From Prorocentrum cordatum (Eukaryota; Sar; Dinophyceae; Prorocentrales; Prorocentraceae), in the NCBI GenBank assembly GCA_963575745.1, contig CAUYUJ010017816.1, forward strand, positions 5,001 through 69,000: a stretch of DNA of 64,000 nt. The letters are read 5' to 3'. Position numbers and translations under genes: made by a program. Position 1 is the stretch's first letter; each line of letters opens with the position of its first letter. Of this stretch, positions 21,933-32,253 are shown in pieces. A model generated the notes under the pieces. The model saw only the letters and a list, made by a program, of their open reading frames with translations, searched no databases and was not told the DNA's origin.

Positions 21933-22311
21933 GAACCACCACAGCACCACACCACATCAACAGGGGGGAGGGAGGGCACACCACCGCAGCGCAGCACCAC
22001 GCCACGCCCACCTCTGAACCACCACAGCACCGCACCACATCCACCGGGAGGGGGGGGGGGCACCGCAGCGCAGCACCACGCCACGCCCACAGGGGGGGGG
22101 CGGGGGGGACCATCGCGCGGGGGGGGGGGGCCCAATGGCATCAGCATTGGGGGGGGGGGCCACGAGGGGCCCTCGACCCTCGGCCTCTCCCCCGGGGCCA
22201 GGGGATTGGGGCCGGACAGCATCCCCAACAGCGACGCGTCCAGGAGTGACTGTTGTCCGTCGTCGGTTCTCGAGAGAGGGCGCCGTGGCCGTCATTCTCC
22301 AGGCTCGCGCC

Positions 22312-22545
22312 CGCCAGGTCTTGGGCCTCGGGTCGTTTTCACTGAACCACGTTTTGCTAAAGGGGGGGTCTGTCCATCCCCGACAGTCGGGCCGGGCGAA
22401 AAGGGGGGATTGGGAAAGGGGGGGTTACGAAATTTGCTGCATGCGGCTGGTTTCGGCCTCACCGAGGGGCCAGGTTTTGGGCCTCAGGTCGTTTTCACTG
22501 AGCCACGTTTTGCTAAGGGGGGGTCTGTCCGTCCCCGACAGGTCT
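22312..22545. repeat. Pair of ~75-bp direct repeats
   Basis: CGTTTTCACTGARCCACG followed by TTTGCTAAGGGGGGGTCTG and CCCCGACAG occurs at about 22330-22385 and again at about 22487-22541. The 22425 word ACGAAATTTGCTGCATGC between them also occurs at 20405. Confidence 0.65.
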
Positions 22546-22658
22546 TCCTCCCGAGCCGCGCCCTCTGCGTCTCCCGGGGGGCCCGCGGATGGGGCCCGCG
22601 GAGGGCCCAGAGGCGGCGAAGGATTCCCGTGGTCTCCTCTCTTCCCGGTTTCCACCAT

Positions 22659-22821
22659 TCAGGAGAGACAAAAACACACAGACACAATTAATCCTCCACT
22701 CCCAGGAAAATATGGGAAAATATGGGAAGTGGGGGGGAAGACAGAGACCCAGAAAACATAGGAAAAGATTGGGAATCCTCTTATTTGTGTGTACTTATTT
22801 GTGTGTCCCAGGGCCCCTTCA
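22659..22821. mobile_element. Short TIR element family 1, copy 5
   Basis: A 163-bp copy from TCAGGAGAGACAAAAACACA to GGGCCCCTTCA; the interior AAAATATGGGAAAATATGGG matches copy 1. The flanking 5-mers (ACCAT, ATCCT) differ, so the target duplication is eroded or the copy was rearranged. Confidence 0.72.
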
Positions 22822-23199
22822 ATCCTGCTGCTCCCTTCACGCGCTTGTCCTCGGCTGCCGTCGCCCAGGGCTCCGTTCCGCTTGCCCCCTCGGTGAGGGA
22901 TCTGTCTCCGCCCTCGCGTCGGCTGCGCTGCCCTTCCTGCCCTCTCTTGCCCCCCGTCTTTCTTAGCTGCCCGTCCTGCTCGGTGCGGTCTCTCTCCGCC
23001 CACATTCTCGCCCGTCCTGGTCCTGCCTGACGCGCGTCTCGTTCCCTCTTGTGCATCGCACCCGGCGCGCGCTGCAGGAACGGCGACCCGCGTGCCCTAA
23101 TTAAGGCTGCCTGTGGCACCTCCGGTCGGCGCTGAGTTTTGTGCGAGGGGGGGTTCGAAGAGAAAGGTTCGCTCACGTATGTGTGTGTGTGTGTGTTTA

Positions 23200-23470
23200 C
23201 ACACGCGCTCTCTCTCTCTCGCGCGCTCTCTCTCTTTCCCTCCCTTTCTTCCTCATGCGCCGCCCTTCTGTCCCTCCCTCCCTCTCGCTCTCTTGTGTTC
23301 TTTGCCTCGCCTGTCTTTCTTTCTTTCTTTCTTTCTCTCTCTCTCTCTCCCTCTCTCCGTCTCCATCTCTATCTACATGTCTTTCGTCCCCCCTCCCTCC
23401 CTCCCTCTCATCTCTCTCTCTCTTTTTCTGTTCCTCTCGGTCTCTCTCTCATTTGTTCCCCACCTGTCCA
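23200..23470. repeat. CT-rich microsatellites
   Basis: Stacked CTCT, CCCT and CTTT tracts. 22822-23200 between the element copy and this tract has no supported gene. Confidence 0.88.
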
Positions 23471-23474
23471 TCTC

Positions 23475-24353
23475 ACTCTCTTATATATATATATACAAAC
23501 ATGTAGATAGGAGAGTGAGGGGGCCAAACGGTCACTCGCTGTCCTTATGTGCGTGGCTGAAGTGGGATTATGCGGTGCTGTTGTTGTTGTGTTGTGTTGC
23601 TGTTGTTGTGCTTGGTGTTGTTGCCGCTGTTATTATTGTTGCTGTTGTTGTTATTGTTGTTGTCACGTGTTGTCGTTGGTATTGTTGTTGGTGGTGTGTT
23701 CGTTGTTATTGTGGCTGTTGTTGATGTTGTTGTTGTTGTTGCTGCTGTTGTTGCTGCTGTTGTTGCTGCTGCAGTCGCTGCTGCTGCTGCTGATGTTGTT
23801 GTTGTTGTTGTTGTTGGTATTGTTGGTGTTGTTGTTGCTATTGTTGTGTGTTGCTTGTTGTGCTCTGTGTGTTGTTTGTTGTTTGTTGTTTGTTGTTGTT
23901 TGGCGTCGTCCCCCCCGCGACCCACCCCGCGACCCGCCCCGCGACCCGCCCCGCGACCCACCCCGTGACCCACCCGCGACCCACCAGCGACCCACCCCGC
24001 GACCCACCCGCGACCCATCCGCGACCCAACCCGCGACCCTCCCGCGACCCACCCCGCGACCCACCCGCGACCCACCAGCGACCCAACCGCGACCCTTCCA
24101 CGACCCACCGGCGACCCACCCGCGACCCGGCCCGCGACCCACCCGCGACCCACCACGCGACCCACCCCGCGACCACCCCCCATTGCTTTAACGAGAAACA
24201 TCGGCGCCTGCTAAAAGTTTGGCGCCAGCGGCGGGCTTCTTCAGAGCCTCGCAGACTGCCGACGTCCTCGCCGCCCCCTCACTCTTATCCGCACTTGCGT
24301 GGTGCAATGTGTGTATGTATGTATGTATGTATGTATGTATGTATGTATGTATG

Positions 24354-24386
<33 letters not shown>

Positions 24387-25965
24387 GTAGCACCCCGCAG
24401 ATGCCGGTAAGAGTGATGGGGGCAGTGGGGACGTCGGCAGTTTGTGAGACTCTTGAGAAAACCGCCGCAGGCGCCGAAGTTTCACAAGAAAATTAAGAGA
24501 GCCCGCCGCAGGCGCCGATTTTTCGTTAAACCAATGTGGGTAGGTCGCGGGTGGGTCGCAAATGCGCCGCGGCTGGGTCGCGGGTGGGTCGCGGGTGGGT
24601 CGCTGGGTGGGTCGCAAGTGGGTCGCAAGTGGGTCACGGGTGGGTCGCGGGGTGGGTCGCAAGTGGGTCGCAAGTTGGTCGCGGGTGGGTCGCAGGGTGG
24701 GTCGCGGGTGGGTCGCAAGTGGGTCGCAGGTGGGTTGCGGGTGGGTCGCGGATGGGTCGCGGGGTGGGTCGCGGGTGGGTCGCGGGGTGGGTCGCGGGTG
24801 GGTCGCTGGTGGGTCGCGGGTGGGTCGCGGGGTGGGTCGCGGGGTGGGTCGCGGGTTGGGTCGCGGACGGGTCGCGGGTTGGGTCGCGGGTCGGGTCGCG
24901 GGGTGGTTCGCTGGTGTGTCGCGGGGTGGGTCGCGGGTGGGTCGCGGGTGGGACGACGACAACAAACAACAACAACAACAACAACAACAATCATTTTACC
25001 CGAACGCGCGGTGTTCTCCCCAGTGCCAGGGTTTTCATACGACACCAGGCAATACCCCCACTTCGTGGGGGGGCATTACAAGCTCTACCAAATATCCAAA
25101 CGACTCTTCGCGACCACCCAAACCCAGCTTCCCGCCCTATGACGTTGGGACACTTCACTTCGTGGCGTGCGGACGACCGTGGCTACTACACTGGCGTGGG
25201 GTACACACCCACAGAACTTGGTCACTTATTCGGGGCGCGCATGTGCCCAGCATGGTGCAATTGTGCCATGCTGGGCACATGCGCGGATGGTATTATTTGA
25301 CAGGGATGATGGCCCTGGCAGGTGCGCAACCGTTGTCGCAGAAGTTCGAAAAAGTTGCTCGCAAAAGCCCGTTTGACAGAAATGTTTAAAAAGTGTTGGG
25401 TTTCCTACGAATCCGCAAGAGCGCGCGGGATGAGATTTTGACATTTTTTTGTTGAAAAACCATTGGTTTTTTGATGTTTTTATGTTAAAATCGCTCCGAA
25501 CACTAAGCTTTTGGAAGGATTTCGTCTTGCGCGCGCGAATGTCCACTTTACCTTATTTTTTGCAAGGGATTCTTGAAATTTGATTATATTAGAACAAGAA
25601 ATGTCATTTTATAGTGTTTTTTGCAAGGGAAAAGCGGGGGGGAACAAAACAACCGGATCTTGATGACATCGAATTACCTGAGGCTTCCTCACGAAAATGA
25701 TGAAAATGTAGCTGCGGCCTAGGCGGCGCAGGGGGGCCGTGCACCAGGGGTCCCAACAATAATTATTCTTTAGAATTAATAATGTTCAACAACAACAACT
25801 ACTACTACTACTACTACAACAACAACAACATTACCAACAACAACAACAAGAACGCAACAAGCAAACTGTTCACCACGGACCCCCACTTCAGCCTCGCACC
25901 CAGGAACAACGAATGAGCGTTCGGCTCCCTCACTCTGATACATTTATATATATATATATATATAT
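23475..25965. mobile_element. ~2.5-kb foldback (large inverted repeat) element
   Basis: The two halves are reverse complements in order. Outer ends: TATATA, GAGTGAGGG, GTGGCTGAAGTGGG at 23480-23570 against CCCACTTCAGCC, CCCTCACTC, TATATA at 25880-25965. Next inward on the left is a (GTT)n tract (23580-23900); AAC tracts lie at 24960-24990 and 25790-25850 on the right. Then an array of CGCGACCCACC units (23915-24178) faces GGGTCGCGGGT units (24540-24955). Innermost are GTTTAACG/CGTTAAAC-type, CGGCGCCTGC and AGACTGCCGACGTC arms around 24180-24300 and 24380-24535, with a TATG microsatellite as the loop. No coding sequence recognised. Confidence 0.65.
25237..25284. repeat. 19-bp perfect palindromic arms, 10-nt loop
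   Basis: Arm GCGCATGTGCCCAGCATGG at 25237-25255 and its exact reverse complement at 25266-25284, around TGCAATTGTG. It would fold as a very stable hairpin in RNA or single-stranded DNA. It lies in the unique right part of the foldback element; the surrounding 25000-25780 shows no gene. Confidence 0.85.
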
Positions 25966-25981
25966 GTATGTGGACAGGCCC

Positions 25982-27661
25982 GCCAGCACCAAGTCTGCGC
26001 ATTCTTCCTTTTCACGAGGCTGGAGTCGTGCCGCTCCCCTCCTGTATCCGTTCCCTCTCCGCGCCTCTTCTTCTTTTTTGCTGAAGCCTTCTCCCGCATC
26101 CGCTAGCGGCACATTTTCCACAAACGCCAACGTGACAGATGCAAGCAAGTGTCTGCTTCCTCTACATAGAGGGGGCACAAGCGTGTGAGCCATCCTGTAG
26201 ACGAGAAATCAGCAATCCTGGTGCTTTTATTTGGATCCCTTTGCTTTCTGGGATGATACTCAACGAAACCCTGTAATTTCACTGGGATCCGTGGGATTCC
26301 TTTGATTTCATACCCTGGAGCAGAACCAACCTTGGGATCCCCAGGAGGTTCAAGGCTCAGAACCCTAGGAATCCCAATGAAATCGCCGGGTTCGCGACGT
26401 CGGTGATGCGCAAATCTGGTGATTACATTGGGATTCCTGGGATGTAAATTGGCGAAACCCTGCGGTTTCATTTTGGTTCCGGGGATTCCTGGGATTTCAT
26501 ACCCTGGAGCAACACCAACCTCGGGATCCCCAGAGGGTCCAGGACTCAGAATCCCAGGAGTCCCAATGGAATCACAGGCTTCGCGACGTCGGTGATGCGC
26601 AAACCTTGCAATTTCATTTGGATTCCGGGGATTCCTGGGATGCAAATCGGTGGAAATCGTGTGATTTCATTGGGGTCCTTGGGGTTCCTGGGGCATCATA
26701 CTTTGGAGCAAAACCAACCTTGGGATCCCCAGGAGGTCCAGGGCTCAGGACCCCAGGGGTCCCAATGAAATCGCAGGATTCGCGACGTCGGTGATGCGTA
26801 GGACCTGCGACGTCTTTGGGATTCCTATGGTTCCCGGGGTGCAAATCAGCGAAACCTTCTGATTTCATGTGGGTTCTTAGGGTTTCTGGGGTTTCAAGCT
26901 TTGGAGCAGCACCAATTTTGGAATTCTCAGGAGGTCCAGGGCTCAGAATCTCATGAATCCTAGCGAAATCTCAGGTTTCGCGATGTCGATGATGTGCTAC
27001 AAAGCTTAGAATTTCAATTCGATTCTTCGGATTCCTGGGATGCAAATGAACGAAACCTTGGGATTTCATTTGGATTCCTGGGATTCCTTCGGATTTTCAG
27101 CCCTGGCCTTTTGTGACTCCAGGGCTCGTGCTTGGTTTTCGCTCCAGGGTACAGGAATCCCAGGCATCCCAATGGAATCGCATGATTTCGCCGATCTGCA
27201 TCCCAGGAATCCCAGGAATCCTAATGACATCATCGGGTTTGCGCATCACAGACGTCGCGAACCCTGCGGTTTCATTGGGATTCTGGGGATCCCAAAGGTT
27301 GTGTTCCAGGGTATGAAATATTAGAAAAACCAGGAACACCAGTGAAGTTGAAGGGTTTCGTTGATTTGCATTCCAGGAATCGCAATGATCTCACTGAAAT
27401 CAGAAAAGTGTGGGCATCACCGCCGTTGGGAACCTTCTGATTGTACTGGGACTCCTGGGATTCTGAGCCCTGGACCTCCTGAGGATCCCCAGGTTGGTTT
27501 CGCTCCAGGGTATGGAATCCCACGAACCCCAGGAATCCCATTGAAATTGTAATCCAGAAACCCTTATAATGAGGACGATCGAGGTCGTTTCAAAGCAGTC
27601 CCCGGGGACTGCTTTGAAGAATGGCAACGTTCAAAGCAGTCCCATGGGACTGCTTTGAACG
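25982..27661. repeat. Left terminal arm of the 13.8-kb element
   Basis: Outer segment 25982-26260 matches 39355-39635 in reverse. Then four ~190-bp units (landmark TCGCGACGTCGGTGATGCGC near 26391, 26579, 26779, 26977) run in one orientation, and two (near 27240 and 27410) in the other. AATCCAGAAACCCTTATAAT at 27551 leads into palindromes at 27589-27618 (perfect, 30 bp) and 27628-27661 (perfect, 34 bp), both built on TTCAAAGCAGTCCC. Confidence 0.8.
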
Positions 27662-27967
27662 ATGCGGACTTCTGGCCAGAAGAGTGCAGGGAGGAACAGG
27701 AGGAGGAGGAGGAGGAGAAGGAGAAGGTGGAGAGGGCTGTTGCAAGGTGCGCCGATGGCTCCTGTCCGTCGCCACGCTGTGCCCAGGGGGGGAAGAGGTG
27801 GAGGAGAAAAAGGAGGGGGAGGGGTTCGAGGAAGGATCGGCGAGGTTTTTCTCATCAGTTTCGGCCTCTGGAGGCCCAGCGGGACAACAAAGCCTCAGTT
27901 GCGGCGATCCAGAGTAATTCTTTCAAAATCGAAGATTTCCCTCTGCCCCTCTGCCTTCAGGGGTGTT

Positions 27968-28031
<64 letters not shown>

Positions 28032-28507
28032 TGTATGTATGTATGTATACATAGATGTGTACATATGTGTATATATGGGTGTATATATATTGCTATTTGT
28101 ATATATGTTTATATTCGTCGTCGCCGTCGCCGCCGTCGTCGCCGCCGCCGCCGTCGTCGCCGTCCTTCCAGGGCGCCCCCCCGCTTCGAGTAGCGGTCAC
28201 GGGGGGTCATCCTGGAGGGGCGCGTTCTGTCTCCCTCCCTGGGTGCGGGAAGTGGTCACGGGGGGGGGGGCGCTCTGGTGGGGCGCGTTCTGACCACCTC
28301 CCCGGGACCCTGGGGCACCCCCCCCCGCCGCGAGGAAGCGGTCACGGGGGGGGCGCCCTGCAAAGGTGAGCTCTCGACCCTTCCCCGATCCTCCTCACTG
28401 CATTCTCCCTCCCGCCCTCCTCCTCCGGTGCCGTTCGGCTCAAGCAGTGCCGTTCGGCTCAAACCAGCGCCGACGTCGGCGGTGGCACGGGCTCGCGCCT
28501 GTGCAGG

Positions 28508-29781
28508 ATGGACAGAGAATTGCACATATTGGCAAATATGTGCGAAACGGCGGCCCTGGAGGAAGCAGAGAAAAAAAGGGCCGCAGTTGCGGGGCCTCCA
28601 TGGGGCAAAGGCGGCGATGGGGCAGCTCGTGGATGGCGGGGCGACCGCAGTGGCGGATGGGGCGGCGGGGATGGCCGCAGTGGTGGATGGCGCATGGCAA
28701 AGGGATGGATGGGGAAACGGCGACGGAGTTGACCGCAGTCGCGGGTGGGAGTGCGGCGGCGGGGGTTGGCAATGCGGAGAGGAGGGTGGCGGCGGAATTC
28801 ATGGCGCCAGTGGAAGTTGGGGGGGCCGCGCCAGCGGTGGAGGAGAGGGCGCAGGCGAACGCGAGCAGGACCGCTGGAGCGGATGGGAAGACGGCCGCTG
28901 GAGCGGTTGGGAAGACGGCCGCTGAAGCGGATGGGAAGGCGGCCGCGAAAACCAATGGCAAGGCGCAGTTGCGCACGTCCAAGGAGAGGGCGCCCCCACA
29001 GGGCGAGCGGCAGACGACGCGAAGGGCAAGGGGAAAACCGCAGTGGCGCATGTCCTAGGGCGAGGAGGTGCCGCAGTTGCGGACGCCAGCCGCCGTGGGG
29101 TGTACACGCTGGAGTACTTCCAAACCTACGCGGCGTGCTGGCATGGCAACTATAAGCAGCACAACGCGGCCTTGAGGTACTACCGCGAAAAGTGCGAAAA
29201 CCCAGCTGACCCCTTCAACAGCCGATTTCCTGTTTTTGACCCCGCAGTTGTGGTGCCGATTTCGCGCATTATCAAGCGCAAAGGGCGCGGACGGGGCGCA
29301 GGGCAACAGGGGCTGGGAGTGGGGCCGCGCAGAACTGGCCCCGTGGTCTCGGTTGCAGCTGGTCGCGCAGATGGATGCGGCCACAATGGAACTCGTCGCG
29401 TGCGGCCCTGACAACGACCGCAGTCGCGGATTGGTCAGGTGCGAGTTTCGCCCGTGCCTGGGCAGTTGCGACCGCAATAGGCACGCCAAAGGGGTGGACA
29501 GAGGAGAAGCGCAGGCGGTCCGCTTGCCCGTGTGGGATTTCGCCCTCATCCGCGACGGCGGCTCAGGCATTCGCGTTCACCCGGAATGGTCCAGTCCGAA
29601 GTTCAGCCTGTATGAGGTTGAGCCTCGCTGGGGGCCCGTGCAGCCCCCGGGGGCGGGCCTCGGCAAGAGCGCGGGACGTGGCACGTACGCATACTACGTG
29701 AGATTGCACGCCAAGCCAATATCGGGGCGGTTCGACGCAGCCAAAGGAGTTGGGCTACAACCGAGGTGGGAGAGGGCTTGA
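28508..29781 (+). CDS. Element gene A, unknown, read in shifting frames
   Basis: Starts ATG at 28508 (MDRELHILANMCETAALEEA). Coding-like sequence then moves between frames: an Ala-rich repeat TAGADGKTAAGAVGKTAAEA around 28860-28940, then AVAHVQGEGAPTGRAADDAK into GVYTLEYFQTYAACWHGNYK, then YYREKCENPADPFNSRFPVF around 29180-29235. A one-base shift near 29300 leads to LQLVAQMDAATMELVACGPD, RLPVWDFALIRDGGSGIRV and KFSLYEVEPRWGPVQPPGAG, ending at TGA 29779-29781. At least five 12-bp palindromes lie within it. The shifts may be short introns, sequencing indels or decay. No family recognised. Confidence 0.42.
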
Positions 29782-30379
29782 AACCGCAGTTGCGGAAACA
29801 GATCTCGTGACACCGCGATCCTTGCACTCACTTCGCGTCGTCGTCCGCAGTTGCGGCGCCCCCGCTCGCATTCCGCATGCGTCCGCCCGCAGTTGCGGCG
29901 CCCGCGCGAGTGAACTCCGCAAGCGGATCGTCCGCGCTTCACATCCTTTGAGTCAGTCAGCAATTATCTGGGCTTGTCCGCAGTTGCGGCAGGCGGAAAC
30001 GCAGTTGCGGCGCGCGGCTTCTCGCGCGAAGAGTCACGAAGAAAACTCCACGGCTCATCTTGTCTTACTCTTGTCGTCGCCTACTTAATTGTCTCTTCTG
30101 GATTCCCCTTCGTCAATGTCAGGCCCTTTGGTCCCACTTTGTCGCCTTCTATCTCTCCTCGGTTCTCCTTCGTCGCCCCCCCCCCCCCCCCTCCTCCCCA
30201 GTCCTGTCCTGCCGCGCTTGCGTTCTTGAGGCCACCCTCGGTGTCCTCGTTCCCTCCGTCGTCCTCCTCGCTGTCCTCTTCGTAATTGCCAATCCTGGCC
30301 TTCGCACCCGTCGCCCTCTTCCTCATTCGCCGCAGCCGTGTCCGAGCATCCGTTGGGGGGGCGCGCTTCTCGCGGCGGC
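29782..30379. other. Intergenic spacer with clustered 12-mers
   Basis: Holds exact 12-mers at 29784, 29844, 29887 and 29978 plus near copies, then a pyrimidine-rich tract with a C run at 30177-30192. No ORF with protein-like composition. Being dense in the 12-mer without coding constraint, it shows that the motif is not merely a product of codon usage. Confidence 0.5.
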
Positions 30380-30847
30380 ATGCCGCAGTTGGAGGTCGCC
30401 CATGAGGAGATGCTGGCGGCGCTGAGGGGCCGCCTGGGAGCGCGCTTTGCAAGGGGGGAGAATCGCAGTAGCGAATCCCCCCAGCGAGGCCACGCAGCGG
30501 AGGAGGAGAAAGCCGCAGTAGCGAATCCCCCGCAGCCGCGCAGCCTTCGGGGAGGAGAACGCCGCAGTAGCGGATCCCCCGAGCGAGCGCCGCGCGAGGC
30601 GACTTCGGCGTCGAGTTGCAGCAGGGGTCGGCGGCGGCCGCCGCCGACAGGCGCAAGTTCCTCCGCGGGGCAGCCGCGCGAGCGGTCTCGGAGCGCCCCG
30701 AGGCGCAGGGAGGCGCAGTTGCGCCGCGCGCACGGAGCTCCCAGAGCGCAGTTGCGCGCGCGGGACTCGACGCCGCCAGTTGCCAGAGCTTCCACCAGGA
30801 CCGCAGTTGCGGTAGGGTCATCCGCAGCAAGTTGCGGACATGGGTAA
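30380..30847 (+). CDS. Element gene B, small Arg/Ser-rich protein
   Basis: ATG at 30380 gives a 155-residue frame ending in TGA at 30845-30847. It begins MPQLEVAHEEMLAALRGRLG, then is rich in Arg, Ser, Glu and Pro (NRSSESPQ, RRSSGSPERAPREA, RERSRSAPRRREAQLRR), like an RS-type or basic nucleic-acid-binding tail. Three copies of a CGCAGTAGCGAATCCCCC-like unit lie at about 30464, 30511 and 30562. The C-terminal part overlaps further 12-mers. No family recognised; it may be a small accessory protein or a chance frame in a GC-rich repeat-laden segment. Confidence 0.35.
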   Translation: MPQLEVAHEEMLAALRGRLGARFARGENRSSESPQRGHAAEEEKAAVANPPQPRSLRGGERRSSGSPERAPREATSASSCSRGRRRPPPTGASSSAGQPRERSRSAPRRREAQLRRAHGAPRAQLRARDSTPPVARASTRTAVAVGSSAASCGHG

Positions 30848-30880
30848 TCCGAAGGATTTTTCAGCCCCGTGAAGGTGCAG

Positions 30881-31821
30881 ATGGCCTTGTGCATCCACGG
30901 GGGGCGGCTTTCGCAGACAGCCCCCCTCCCCGAGAAGGACGTCAGAGTGCTTGACGCAGGGCCCCCTGGGCCAACCACGTTCGTGCACGTGAACATGCAG
31001 AAGAAATGGTTGCTGAAGGTGTGCGCGAAGGGTAAACCAATGGCAGGGGCGTTGAAGGCTTCCAAGGTCTGGCAGGGCCTCGAGGGCACACTGGCGAAAC
31101 AGGCAGGTGCCGTAGTTGCGGACGAGGAGAGCGACGATGAGAGAGATGGTGAAGATGACCCAATGATGGCCTTGGTCAGTGCTTCGGGCGCCACGAAGAG
31201 GCAGGCCGCGACTGCGGCGCCCACCAAGAAGCAGAGGGCGGGAGAGCGTAGCTCCCACCGGGCCTCGAAGACTGGCCTGCCAAGAGGCGAGGTTGCGGAC
31301 AGACGCGCGTCCGCTGTGCACTGCGTGCAGATGCCCGCCAGGGGCCAGTTGAAGTTCCCAGACGACAAGGACGTTCGCCACGTGCGGGCGGCCAGCTTCA
31401 AGCGGCGGACGCTGTGGCTCGACGCTGAAGACCTTGAGTGGTTGATTTTGACGATCATGGGCGACGTGCGCCTCGGCGGAGTGCCCGACGTCACGGACGG
31501 CGATAAGGGCGAAGCCGCAGTCGCGGACGGCGATAAGGACGAAGCCGCAGTCGCGGACGAGCCCCCCGTGGCGCAGGGAAGCGGGGCCGGTTACACCGTC
31601 GCATGGAACTTCAAAGGCGCTTCGGCGGCCACCATCACGCGCGAGTGCGCCGACCGCGGCAAGGCGATCGAGATGGAGGTGAAGTAACTGACCAAGAAGA
31701 AATGGGAGGCAGCGGGGGATGCAAAGGCGCGCGGCTACGACTGGGCCCAAATCACGGACGAGCAAAGGAAGCAGGCGGCCCTGGACTACCTCGACGTCGC
31801 CGCCCCGTCTCTCCTGCTCTG
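30881..31821 (+). CDS. Element gene C, unknown protein with in-frame TAA
   Basis: From ATG 30881 the frame reads MALCIHGGRLSQTAPLPEKD and PTTFVHVNMQKKWLLKVCAK, an acidic patch (VADEESDDERDGEDDPMM), a basic possible nuclear-localisation stretch (ATKRQAATAAPTKKQRAGE), then DDKDVRHVRAASFKRRTLW, LDAEDLEWLILTIMGDVRLG and YTVAWNFKGASAATITREC. TAA at 31685-31687 interrupts it, but the same frame continues with clearly coding LTKKKWEAAGDAKARGYDW and ITDEQRKQAALDYLDVAAP to TGA 31819-31821. Two tandem 12-mers give DGDKGEAAVADGDKDEAAVA. No known domain recognised. About 313 codons if the TAA is read through. Confidence 0.5.
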
Positions 31822-32253
31822 AGCTCGAAACCGAACTGGCCGCAGTTGCGGCGGCGCCGCAGTTGCGGGGCTGAACGGGGGCGCGGGCGCTGAGGCAATG
31901 AGCGCCGCAATTGCGGGGTTGAGGGGGCTTTCCGAGGGCCAGAAGTCGCCTGTCTTTTTGAGGGGTTGGGGTGTTTCACGAGAACACACCCCCGTGTGCT
32001 TACTGGATGCGCGCAGACGCAGAGCTTCGTAGAGATGCATAGAAACCTTGTGCGCGAGATGAGTGGGGCTTCCGCTCGAGCGGGGTTCAACAAATGTATG
32101 TGTCTTCCCCTGCGCCTTTCCTTTGTCCCCTTCCTTCCTTCCCCTCCCCCTAATTGCCCTTGCCATTTCTTCTCCTTTCCCACCCGCTCCCGCCCCTCAC
32201 TGTCATGCCCGCAGCCGCGTGCCAGGCCCGAGCCGCTCGGCGCGCGGGCGCCC
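31822..32253. other. Intergenic spacer between element genes C and D
   Basis: Contains 12-mers at 31840, 31857 and a variant at 31903, followed by a CT-rich stretch (32100-32200) immediately ahead of the next ATG. The CT-rich stretch could be a polypyrimidine acceptor region for trans-splicing, which is inference only. No ORF supported. Confidence 0.35.

Noticed and set aside
20943-21950. Long Arg/Pro-rich frames on both strands
   Set aside because: GC-rich sequence with homopolymer runs and a GAC microsatellite; no consistent coding strand.
24536-25389. Val/Gly/Arg-rich frames of about 250-275 residues
   Set aside because: Their first half is the GGGTCGCGGGT array, and the second half has no recognisable motif and changes with frame.
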